NCBI GenBank assembly: GCA_019747875.1
Contig: JAIEQI010000019.1
Coordinates: forward strand, 1 to 53,705
Length of the DNA: 53,705 nucleotides
Source of the DNA: Candidatus Obscuribacterales bacterium
Lineage (GTDB): Bacteria > Cyanobacteriota > Vampirovibrionia > Obscuribacterales > Obscuribacteraceae
Reading direction: 5' to 3'
The notes below the pieces were generated by a model. That model saw only the letters and a program-made list of their open reading frames with translations, was not told where the DNA came from and searched no databases. The position numbers were made by a program, and so were the translations under genes. This document shows, one piece after another, positions 45,690 to 53,705 of this stretch (the stretch's first letter is position 1; each line of letters opens with the position of its first letter).

Positions 45690-48600
45690 ATGTTAAAACC
45701 GTGGGCACGATGGACCGTTTTGATCCTCTGGATTGTGCTGCTACTAACCACCGCGGCAGTATGGAACCCGTTTACATCATTTCCCGCCCTGCTGAAGTAC
45801 TCAGTACTCTCATTGGCATCCGGTGCCATATTTGGTGGCATCATCATGATCATCCAGATGTATGTTCTGCTGATGCTCATCTTCCCGATGCCTCCCCGAG
45901 CAGACGCCAAAGCACCAACCGGGTTCTGGAAGCGAACCTTCCCGTGGCTTTTCCTCGATCCGCCGATCAGCCCCAAAGCTCCGCAGCGATTGGATGATTT
46001 GATCGGTAACGAGCGGGCCAAACAAGAAATCCGTGAGGTCATCGATATGATCTCGCATCCTAAGCACTACGAAGAATCCGGCGCCGAGCTTCCCAAAGGC
46101 ATGCTCTTTGTCGGACCTCCCGGTGTGGGCAAAACCCTTTTTGCAAGAGCAATCGCAAACGAAGTTGGTATTCCGTTCTACTGCGTTGAAGGCGGCGCGC
46201 TAAGCGGCATTATCATGGGCTTAGGCGTTCTCAAGATTCGCACAATGTTCGCAAGACTTCGCAAGCACGGCAAGGCGATCCTATTCATCGACGAAATCGA
46301 CTCGATTGGAAGCCACCGCCAGGGCGACAAAGGATTCGGCGGACAAGCCGACCTGAACATGTCACTCAACACGTTGCTCACCGAAATGGATGGATTCCGT
46401 GGTTGCAACGTCATTGTGATCGGTGCCACCAATAATGATGGCGCATTAGACCCCGCGCTCATGCGTGCAGGGCGCATGGATAGAAAGATCTACTTCCAGG
46501 CACCGACGCCCGACGAGCGCAAAGAGCTTTTCAGCTATTACCTCAATAAAGTCAAACACGAGAAAGATGGAATCAATCTCGAGGAGATGGCAAAGCTCAC
46601 CCAAAACTATTCGCCAGCAGATATTGCCACCTCAGTCAACGAAGCTGCATTGATCGGACAGCGCCCCGGCGGTCCTGGAACCGTAAACGAAGAGGTGCTT
46701 AAGACAGCAGTCTTCAACGCAGCGGAGAATGTGAACCGCACTCTTGTCGGATCTGGAGTTGAAGTTGGCACGGCCGATTCGACCGTCAGATTGTCCGACA
46801 TCATCGGTATTGACGATGTTAAGCAAGACATTCTAGAAATCATCGATTTCTTGAAGCACGGAGATGAGCTCAGAGAAATCGGCGCAAAGATTCCCAAAGG
46901 CGTTCTACTGATAGGACCGCCCGGAGTCGGCAAAACAATGCTTGCAAAAGCGATGGCAAATGAAGCCAACGCACCATTTTTTGGAATGTCCGGAAGCTAT
47001 TTTGCAAGTGGGTTTGGTGGATCAGACAAAATAAAGGCACTCTACTCTCAAGCAAGAAAGAGTCCGGCCGCAATCGTATTTATAGATGAAATCGACACGC
47101 TCGGTGGAAACAACGGCGATGGCGACATCTACGCCAGAGGTCGCACCGGTGCACTCAACCAACTCCTAATTGAACTGGACGGATTGACACGCAGCAATGT
47201 GATCACGATTGGAGCCACTAATAATGAGGCGGGCTTAGATCCGGCATTTGCCCGCTCTGGAAGGTTCGACCGAAAAGCATATATTGGATTGCCTGATGCT
47301 GACGCCCGCAAAGTCATCTTCCAAAAGTACTTGGCTCAGATCAAAATGGCTTCCGAACCAAACCTGGATTCACTAGCTCAAATGACAACGAACTTCTCCG
47401 GAGCAGACATCGCAGCGGCAGTCAATGAAGCTGCAATCATTGCCGTAAGAGGTGGCAAGAAGCACGTCGAAGAGTGCGATCTCGAAAGAGCTGTTGAGCG
47501 CATTTCGGTCACAGCTGGACACAAGCTGAATACTCAAGGTATGAATCTTGCTCGCGTTCCGGATCTTGATGTAAAACTCGAAGATATTAAGGGAATGGAC
47601 GAAGCAAAGCATGAGGCATCAGAAGTGATCGCTCTCTTGCGGAACGCTGACAAGATTAACGCGACAGGGCTGAAAGCTCCTAAAGGCGTTCTTCTGATTG
47701 GTCCGCCCGGCACAGGTAAGACGATGTTAGCTAAAGCAATTGCTAATACGGCTGGGGTTCCGTTCTATGCTCTTTCTGGCGGTGATTTCAATTCACTCTG
47801 GGCTGGCGTAGGGTCGATGAGAGTTCGCGCAGTGTACGAGCAAGCTCGTCGTAGCGGCAAACCATGTATCGTCTTCATCGACGAAATAGATGCTCTCGGT
47901 GGAAAGCGCGGCATCGACATGGGCGGCGGCGCTGTTCAAGATTCTAACAAGACCTTGAACTCGTTCCTCGTAGAGCTAGATGGTTTCGGCAAGCACAAGG
48001 TTCTAACGATCGGTGCGACCAATCACCCCGAATTGCTTGACCCAGCATTGCTTCGTCCGGGCAGGTTTGACCGTAAGATCGAAATTCCGCGTCCGAACCT
48101 TGAAGGACGGGAAGCAATTCTTGCCCACTACCTGAAGAAGATTAAGACTGACATCAAAGTGAACGTCAAAGAAATTGCACGTATGACGATTTACAAGGCT
48201 GGCGCTGATCTTCAAGCGATCGTAAACGAAGCAGGCTTGAATGCCGTTCGAAACGGGCGCGAAGAAGTCACGCAAATCGACTTGATCCAAGCAATCCAAC
48301 GTCAAAGCTTTGGTATGTCATACAGCAGACACGTTCTCATGGATGAACTCAAAGCTACTTCTATTCACGAAGCAGGCCATGCTGTCGTGGCATACTTCCG
48401 CGACAAGCACGCACGTATTCAGATTGTCACTATCGTTCCAAGCGGCTCGGCACTCGGTTACATGTGGCCGGTCGACAAAGAAGAACGCAATGACAAGTTC
48501 AAGCAAGACATGATGATCGACATCGAGATATCTCTCGGAGGACTGATCGCAGAACGAATATTCTTCGGAGAGAACAGTAACGGCGTCGCTAGTGACTTGA

Positions 48601-49100
48601 GAAGCGCAGCACAAATGGCCAGACAAATGGTTACAATGTGCGGCATGGGTCAGTTCACGTTGAATACTCAGTACGGCTTCATGACTGAAAACTCTGGAGC
48701 ACTCGCCAGCGAGCAGACCGCAAGAGAAATCGAAATGCAAATTAAAGCCATTATCGACGAGTGCTATGCCAACGTTGAGCGACTGCTTTCAACCAAGAAA
48801 CCACAGCTACAAGCATTGGCTGATGCCCTCGTTGAAAAGGAAACTCTCTACTTCCGAGACGTAGTCAATTTGCTTGAACCTGCAAGAACTGAAGACGATA
48901 TCGAAAGAGAGATCGCAGAACTTGCCGAACGCAAGCTCGTTGGAAAAGCTCCGCAATTATCCCTCCATGGTTTCGTCGGCTTCGGTGGCACGCCTACCGG
49001 AGGAAGCGGAACTGGCAATGGCGGAAATGGTGGAGCAAGCAACAATCGCGACATCGTAATCCGTGCTGAGAATCCGGAGCAAGAGGAGCCGAACGCCTAG
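45690..49100 (+). CDS. FtsH-like membrane protease with three tandem AAA+ modules
   Basis: 1136 residues, against about 650 for FtsH. Two membrane helices (about 7-24, 44-66) bracket only about 20 residues, much shorter than the FtsH periplasmic domain. Three complete AAA+ modules follow. AAA1: Walker A GPPGVGKT 142-149, Walker B ILFIDEID 197-204, arginine fingers R262/R265. AAA2: GPPGVGKT 409-416, IVFIDEID 462-469, R525/R528. AAA3: GPPGTGKT 671-678, IVFIDEID 727-734, R792/R795. The M41 domain has HEAGH (His893, Glu894, His897) and the third ligand Asp969 ([10 protein letters not shown]). Pore-loop positions equal to the FtsH Phe hold Ile175, Ala439 and Trp704. The end is Gly/Asn-rich. The frame is continuous. 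It probably unfolds and degrades membrane or cytosolic proteins. Confidence 0.95.
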   Translation: MLKPWARWTVLILWIVLLLTTAAVWNPFTSFPALLKYSVLSLASGAIFGGIIMIIQMYVLLMLIFPMPPRADAKAPTGFWKRTFPWLFLDPPISPKAPQRLDDLIGNERAKQEIREVIDMISHPKHYEESGAELPKGMLFVGPPGVGKTLFARAIANEVGIPFYCVEGGALSGIIMGLGVLKIRTMFARLRKHGKAILFIDEIDSIGSHRQGDKGFGGQADLNMSLNTLLTEMDGFRGCNVIVIGATNNDGALDPALMRAGRMDRKIYFQAPTPDERKELFSYYLNKVKHEKDGINLEEMAKLTQNYSPADIATSVNEAALIGQRPGGPGTVNEEVLKTAVFNAAENVNRTLVGSGVEVGTADSTVRLSDIIGIDDVKQDILEIIDFLKHGDELREIGAKIPKGVLLIGPPGVGKTMLAKAMANEANAPFFGMSGSYFASGFGGSDKIKALYSQARKSPAAIVFIDEIDTLGGNNGDGDIYARGRTGALNQLLIELDGLTRSNVITIGATNNEAGLDPAFARSGRFDRKAYIGLPDADARKVIFQKYLAQIKMASEPNLDSLAQMTTNFSGADIAAAVNEAAIIAVRGGKKHVEECDLERAVERISVTAGHKLNTQGMNLARVPDLDVKLEDIKGMDEAKHEASEVIALLRNADKINATGLKAPKGVLLIGPPGTGKTMLAKAIANTAGVPFYALSGGDFNSLWAGVGSMRVRAVYEQARRSGKPCIVFIDEIDALGGKRGIDMGGGAVQDSNKTLNSFLVELDGFGKHKVLTIGATNHPELLDPALLRPGRFDRKIEIPRPNLEGREAILAHYLKKIKTDIKVNVKEIARMTIYKAGADLQAIVNEAGLNAVRNGREEVTQIDLIQAIQRQSFGMSYSRHVLMDELKATSIHEAGHAVVAYFRDKHARIQIVTIVPSGSALGYMWPVDKEERNDKFKQDMMIDIEISLGGLIAERIFFGENSNGVASDLRSAAQMARQMVTMCGMGQFTLNTQYGFMTENSGALASEQTAREIEMQIKAIIDECYANVERLLSTKKPQLQALADALVEKETLYFRDVVNLLEPARTEDDIEREIAELAERKLVGKAPQLSLHGFVGFGGTPTGGSGTGNGGNGGASNNRDIVIRAENPEQEEPNA

Positions 49101-49126
49101 AAGCTCCGACCATCAAGACCTTAAGG

Positions 49127-49181
49127 TACCTCCATTTCACATTTAGGAAATAAACTTTCCGAAAGTGGTGGAGGTATTTTT
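49127..49181 (+). terminator. Rho-independent terminator after AAA protease
   Basis: TACCTCCA (49127-49134) pairs with TGGAGGTA (49169-49176), with an inner GGAAA/TTTCC hairpin, followed by TTTTT. It lies 27 bases after the stop. Confidence 0.75.
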
Positions 49182-49472
49182 ATGGGTCAGAAACCTGAGC
49201 TTGAAGTTGAGCAGAAAGTGCTATTCCAAAAATTGGCGCAATAATAGAAATCGCTAATTAGAAATCCAATTAGTTCCCACCGCGTTTGGGTGGTCGCTGG
49301 GCTAGGACCGCCGGCGTCCACCAGCATCAATATATAAGCCAAACACTATTAAGGATCGAAGCCGGCAGGATGCCGGCGCTCCCGGGATCGAAGCGGTCGG
49401 GAGGCACGATAGCAACATCCCTGCTCTTAGTTTCAGCGGGTACAATCAATGTTGGGGCTGAGATGAGATCTT
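49182..49472. other. Intergenic region with repeat fragments before kinase gene
   Basis: No gene is supported. The stretch holds GCCGGCAGGATGCCGGCGC (about 49362-49380, a palindrome) and two GGGATCGAAGC-like units (49352 and 49384). These recall the ATGCCGGC/ATCCCGG fragments elsewhere in the window. The kinase ribosome site must lie in the last 15 bases. Confidence 0.5.
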
Positions 49473-52400
49473 GTGGACACACCGACTCTAGTTGGAACGA
49501 TCTTCCAAGAGAAGTACGAGGTTCTTTCCGTTGCGGGAAGCGGCGGGATGGGAATTGTCTTTCACGCTAAACAGCTTGATCTCAACAGAGATGTCGCGAT
49601 CAAATTACTGCATGCCAATTTGATCCACGATCCAGAAATCAGAGCGCGTTTCGAAAGAGAAGCTCACGCTCTGTCGAATTTGAACCACAAGAACATTGGC
49701 AGATTCTATAGCTACGGGCTTTATCAGGACCTCTTACCATTTATCATCATGGAATATGTGGAGGGCAGCAGCCTGCGCGGCTGCCTGAATCAGACCGACA
49801 AATTGCCATGGCAAAGAGCTACGGCAATCATAAGACAAGTCGCGGATGCAATGGCTTATGCTCACGAACTCGGCGTTATTCACAGAGATCTCAGTCCCAA
49901 CAACATCGTCCTGCTTCAGGAACCCAGCCCAGATTTCGTGAAGGTTCTCGATTTCGGTCTTGCGAAAATCGTCGCTCCCGAATCAAAAGATGTTCAAAAG
50001 CTCACGCAAACCGGAGCGCTAATGGGCAGTATTCATTACATTTGCCCGGAGTTAGCAGCAGGACACGTCCCGGACCAGCGCTCAGACATTTACTCCCTCT
50101 CCTGCATTTTCTATGAATGTATCGCCGGACAAGTTCCGCACCAAGCCGACAATCCGATAGGACTAATGCATAAGCACATGACCGAAGCGGTGACTCCACC
50201 ATCAACGCTGGTTCAAAACCTTCCGGTCGGATTGGAAGAAGTAATATTGAAAGGACTGGCAAAAAGTCCCGAGCTCCGCTATCAATCCATGCGGTCATTC
50301 ATAACAGACCTGGACCTTGTTCTTGGGAACAAGGGAACCGAATGTCTAGCGTGGGCAGACGCTTCTACTACCCAGGTCACTCCGCAATCGCAATCAACAA
50401 ACACAAACAAAATACTAATCGGATCCTGCATCGCAATCGGTTCACTGCTGTTGCTTGCGGCTCTGTGCTGGTTCTCGCCACCTGGACTTAAGCTTCTGAG
50501 TGACTTTCTTCTGCTATCAAAACCGGACCAGTTTCGAATATCAATTCTAAACCAGATAATTCAACAAGAAGAAGCGCTCGATGCAAAACCGGCAGCCGCA
50601 CAACTTAGAAAAGCGATTTACGAAAAGCTTTTATCGAAAAAGGGCTCCCCAAAGACATTCTCTCTTGCACTGCAATACGCAAGGGATGCACGCAGAAACC
50701 AAGACAGCGCTGGAGCTGCATATTGGGGCTGGGAAGCCATTCGCCAACTGCCGAACCTTGACGCCGATGACATTGAGAGAATCGCGAACTTGCAAGAAGT
50801 TTGCGATTTCTTAGAATCAGTTTGTTCAACAAAGCTCATATCCAGTGGCAACAAATTGCTAGAACGGGTAGCAATGAGAACTCGGCCGTTTTTGACTGAT
50901 GCCCAGTATCTTCCTCTTTTGAAGCTTCATATCAAGACGTTACGACGAGGCGCCCCTAGTTTTGAGCTAGTGAAATATTTGGACAGCGCAGCCTTCATTG
51001 AAGCCCAGAACCCTCTGCAAACTGAGCAAGCAATCCACGATGCAAATGAAGCAGTTAGCGTGGCATCAAAAGTGAAACTCTTTGACTATATAGAAGCATT
51101 GGGCAACAAAGTGACCATTCTCACTAGCTTAGGCAAAAACGCTGAAGCGAAGTCGGCTATGGCAAAAATTCGAGAGACTTTCCACAAATCACCGCAGCTT
51201 GCATTGGTTCCAAGAGCCCTGACTTACTATGCAAAGGCTTCAATAGCATGTGGAGAAGATGGAGAACTCTTGCGGACAAAATATTTGCCAGCCGCAATTG
51301 CAGGACTCGAGCAGCAAGCAAGTGATAACGACCTGGTAGCGTCAGCAAGAGACATTCTCATTTTCGCGACGGAGTTACATGACTTCGATATGGTCAGAAA
51401 GCTGATGAACACAGCAATGCCGATTTTGAAAAAGACTCAACTAACCGAAGAAGATAACGAAACATGGGAGAACGTAGTCAACAATTATTTTGAATTATTC
51501 CGTAGCGAACAGCGCTATGCGGGACTGGAAGAGTTGGCTGATAACCAAATCCTGCATAACAAAGAGCAAAACAATGCGCGTTGGACAATGCATTGGACCT
51601 TTCGCAAGGCCGATTTGTTCAAAAACCTGGGTCGAACTGACGAGGCTCTCAAACTTGAGGAGGAGGCGTTGCGCCAGTTTTCGAATAACAAAAATTGTCA
51701 GAATATGATCCCCGATTGCTATTGTTCCATAGCGATGACCTACGATTTATTGCATGACCAGAAGAATGCAAGTATTGCTTTCGCTAAGTCCATTGAAACA
51801 TCAGCAACTGATTCAAAGAAGCTTCAATGTTTGAGCTTTTGGCTAAAGCAACCAGCGAGTCAACGAGATCTCGATTTTTGCAAACAAGTTATCTCGAAAT
51901 TGCAAGCAGAGAAACTAAAGCCTGTGGAGTTAGCTGATTACCACACAACAAAAGCCCTACTCTTTCAGAGATCTGGCAATGCGGCAGAGGCCAAGCAAGA
52001 ATTTGAGAGAGCCATTAAAATAGCTGCTCACAGAAAGAACTACCACTTCCAATATCTTTCTCGATATGCCGAGTTTTGTGAAAATCAAAACGATGCACCC
52101 AAAGCCGAGTCGCTTTATCGAGAAATGATTGCGCTCCGCCCAGATTACAAGCAAGAGAACTCCTTGCATTTGGCACTGGCGCTCCGAATGCAACAGAAGT
52201 ACAGTGAAGCCGAAAAGATTCTGAACGAGATCCTTCCGGAAACCAAAGGAGTAATGCGCATCTCCGTCTATACGCATCTTATGTGGATCTGCGAAGACAA
52301 AGGTGACTGGAAAAAAGCCAACTCTATCTATAATGAGGCGTTCAAGTGGGCAAAGAATGGAGAACTGTTGGGCACAAACGAATTTGAAACGCTTGTTGGC

Positions 52401-53432
52401 TCTTATGTGAACTGCCAGATGACAAACAACCAGTGGCAAAAAATGACCGAAGCCGTCATCGAGGAACGAATTCAATTTTGGAGAACAAAAGGATCCGTGC
52501 GGGAGAAACAGGTTCTCGGATGGCAGTTTTATTTAGGCGAGCTTCTCTTCAATCGAGAAGAGCTTTCTCAAGCATTTAAGATCGAAGAAGAGGCTATGAA
52601 GGAGCATGCAAATCTAGCAAAAAGCGAACCCGAATTTTATTCTAGCTGCTGGCGCCGCTACGGGGAAAGACTCGGCTGGACCAAAGAATGGGCTAGAGTC
52701 CAGGCTGCTCTGGATCACTCCTACAAATTGTCAGATAGCCCAGCCAGCCGAATCAAGTGCCTTTCAAGCCTCTTGCATCTGGCCTATAACTCCGAAGACA
52801 AAGCAAAAACAGATAAGTATCGAGCGGAGCTGTCTGACCTTTTGCAAAAGCATCCTAAACTCTTAGACGGACGATTGGAGGCGCTTGCCGCGTTGAGCGC
52901 TTCAAATGTCCGCACAAACCCGAAAGAAGCAGACAAATTGAAACTGCAATCAATATCGCTGCAGACCAATCAGAATGGACGGGCCCAGCAAATATGGGAG
53001 CTTTCGGGATGGCGCTTGAACTATGATCTCGACGGATCAATTACTGCGGCAAAGGAAGCAATGAGCCTAGCAAGCGACGGAAACGAGAGACTGCTGTACG
53101 AATGCAGAAAAGTAATGGCGGAAGCTTACCTAAGAAAAGGAGACAGGCAACACGCGAAATTGGAAGTTCAAGAAATGCTCAACGTGATTTCCGAAAACAC
53201 TCCCCAATTTTTGCGGGCACTCATCTTTATTTCAGCAACACAAATGTACATCAAGATGGAAGAACCAGCGCAAGCTGAAATCTTTTTGCAGAAAGCATTG
53301 AACTGCAAGTTGGACAAAGAAGTTCAGCAACCATTTAAGGACATACTGAAAGAAACCGCCCTCTTTTTTGAAGAGAAAGGTTATACAAAACAAGCTAAGG
53401 GTCTGCGTTCAACTATTGCAAGTAAGGTGTAG
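49473..53432 (+). CDS. Membrane Ser/Thr protein kinase with large C-terminal TPR domain
   Basis: 1319 residues from GTG 49473. The PknB-type kinase domain is about 15-285: glycine loop AGSGGMGIV (21-29), VAIK (Lys44), HRD (137-139) with Asn144, DFG (160-162), GSIHYICPE (185-193). One membrane helix (313-334) follows. The remaining ~980 residues are helical TPR-like repeats (for example AEAKQEFERAIKIA, AESLYREMIALRP, AEKILNEILPE), by pattern many units, probably outside the membrane. The protein would sense or bind partners outside and phosphorylate cytosolic targets on Ser/Thr. All catalytic residues are present. It follows the AAA protease gene but after a terminator, so it is a separate transcript. 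Confidence 0.94.
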   Translation: MDTPTLVGTIFQEKYEVLSVAGSGGMGIVFHAKQLDLNRDVAIKLLHANLIHDPEIRARFEREAHALSNLNHKNIGRFYSYGLYQDLLPFIIMEYVEGSSLRGCLNQTDKLPWQRATAIIRQVADAMAYAHELGVIHRDLSPNNIVLLQEPSPDFVKVLDFGLAKIVAPESKDVQKLTQTGALMGSIHYICPELAAGHVPDQRSDIYSLSCIFYECIAGQVPHQADNPIGLMHKHMTEAVTPPSTLVQNLPVGLEEVILKGLAKSPELRYQSMRSFITDLDLVLGNKGTECLAWADASTTQVTPQSQSTNTNKILIGSCIAIGSLLLLAALCWFSPPGLKLLSDFLLLSKPDQFRISILNQIIQQEEALDAKPAAAQLRKAIYEKLLSKKGSPKTFSLALQYARDARRNQDSAGAAYWGWEAIRQLPNLDADDIERIANLQEVCDFLESVCSTKLISSGNKLLERVAMRTRPFLTDAQYLPLLKLHIKTLRRGAPSFELVKYLDSAAFIEAQNPLQTEQAIHDANEAVSVASKVKLFDYIEALGNKVTILTSLGKNAEAKSAMAKIRETFHKSPQLALVPRALTYYAKASIACGEDGELLRTKYLPAAIAGLEQQASDNDLVASARDILIFATELHDFDMVRKLMNTAMPILKKTQLTEEDNETWENVVNNYFELFRSEQRYAGLEELADNQILHNKEQNNARWTMHWTFRKADLFKNLGRTDEALKLEEEALRQFSNNKNCQNMIPDCYCSIAMTYDLLHDQKNASIAFAKSIETSATDSKKLQCLSFWLKQPASQRDLDFCKQVISKLQAEKLKPVELADYHTTKALLFQRSGNAAEAKQEFERAIKIAAHRKNYHFQYLSRYAEFCENQNDAPKAESLYREMIALRPDYKQENSLHLALALRMQQKYSEAEKILNEILPETKGVMRISVYTHLMWICEDKGDWKKANSIYNEAFKWAKNGELLGTNEFETLVGSYVNCQMTNNQWQKMTEAVIEERIQFWRTKGSVREKQVLGWQFYLGELLFNREELSQAFKIEEEAMKEHANLAKSEPEFYSSCWRRYGERLGWTKEWARVQAALDHSYKLSDSPASRIKCLSSLLHLAYNSEDKAKTDKYRAELSDLLQKHPKLLDGRLEALAALSASNVRTNPKEADKLKLQSISLQTNQNGRAQQIWELSGWRLNYDLDGSITAAKEAMSLASDGNERLLYECRKVMAEAYLRKGDRQHAKLEVQEMLNVISENTPQFLRALIFISATQMYIKMEEPAQAEIFLQKALNCKLDKEVQQPFKDILKETALFFEEKGYTKQAKGLRSTIASKV

Positions 53433-53705
53433 ATGCCGCACAAACGCAGATGACGCTTCCTGGGATAGAACAGAACTACAATGAGCGAATCGCTTTCGGA
53501 AGATCGGAGCCGGAAGGACCGTGCAGCACCAAAGAGCGAATCGATCCCGGAAGATCGGAGTGGGCAAGCCGACGCTCGCCGGGATCGATTAAAACAAACG
53601 GCTCTGTGAGGCTATGGGCGGACGGGACGATGCTGTTGGCGATCTCATCTCAGCTTGGTCTAGTGCAGATTTTTGCAGCTAGTATGGAGATACTATGTAA
53701 GCGCC
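53433..53705. other. Terminal intergenic region with dispersed repeats
   Basis: No gene is supported up to the edge. Two direct units GAGCGAATCG(...)CGGAAGATCGGAG start at 53483 and 53534 (51-base offset). GGGATCGATT (53581) and GGGCGGACGGGAC (53616) follow, then the family B element. Confidence 0.6.
53633..53689 (+). repeat. 57-bp dispersed element (family B), direct copy
   Basis: Matches the reverse complement of 40574-40630 with five or six mismatches. GGGCGGACGGGAC lies just before it, as at the other copy. Confidence 0.8.

Noticed and set aside
49286..49570. 94-codon plus-strand ORF before the kinase
   Set aside because: Made of intergenic repeat sequence and overlaps the kinase domain in another frame.

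Overview
The window looks like part of the chromosome of a Gram-negative-type bacterium of the non-photosynthetic cyanobacterial lineage (Melainabacteria / Vampirovibrionia, perhaps Obscuribacterales-like). The evidence is indirect. The primary sigma factor ends like cyanobacterial SigA, dnaG overlaps rpoD, TPR proteins are abundant, a Ser/Thr kinase is fused to TPRs, and lipoproteins and an RND efflux pump imply an outer membrane. There is no rRNA, convincing tRNA, phage gene, transposase or CRISPR array.

Layout. 1-4541 (minus): a two-gene operon of a zinc-ribbon protein and a very long repeat-rich membrane protein that runs off the left edge. 4892-9808: fabV, a small ORF, a Fic protein and a secreted TPR-matrixin. 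9932-13397 (plus): a tight four-gene envelope operon ending in a UbiA-fold decaprenyl-phosphate phosphoribosyltransferase-like enzyme and a DprE1-like oxidase. 13547-18213 (minus): dnaG, rpoD and an AftB-like GT-C glycosyltransferase. 18449-24854: a TPR protein, a dihydropyrimidinase/hydantoinase, murQ, an APC permease and a YtxH-like protein. 25077-28401: a hypothetical gene, a TPR lipoprotein, an Fe-S uracil-DNA glycosylase-like protein, a fasciclin protein and a small membrane protein. 28409-35656 (minus): a heavy-metal RND pump, its adaptor, a PII-like protein, a DUF2156 protein and an alpha/beta hydrolase. 35815-42355: a stand-alone pilus/secretin N-domain protein, two hypotheticals, a second TPR-matrixin, a subtilase homologue that has lost its serine, and a small Cys-rich ORF. 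42387-53432: a histidine kinase, thioredoxin, a membrane-anchored thioredoxin, a small membrane protein, a three-AAA FtsH-like protease of 1136 residues and a Ser/Thr kinase-TPR protein of 1319 residues.

The most unusual points are: (1) an FtsH-type protease with three consecutive, apparently intact AAA+ modules before one M41 zinc protease domain, next to two thioredoxins; (2) neighbouring genes resembling the mycobacterial decaprenyl-phosphoryl-arabinose route (DPPR synthase, DprE1 and an AftB-like GT-C) outside Actinobacteria, with Ala at the position of the benzothiazinone-target Cys; (3) a pseudo-subtilase; (4) a pair of TPR-matrixin proteins with different zinc-site spacing; (5) at least two families of dispersed intergenic repeats; (6) a left-edge coding repeat protein with seven 78-bp units. 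Functions come from motif reading and memory of families; no database search was run.
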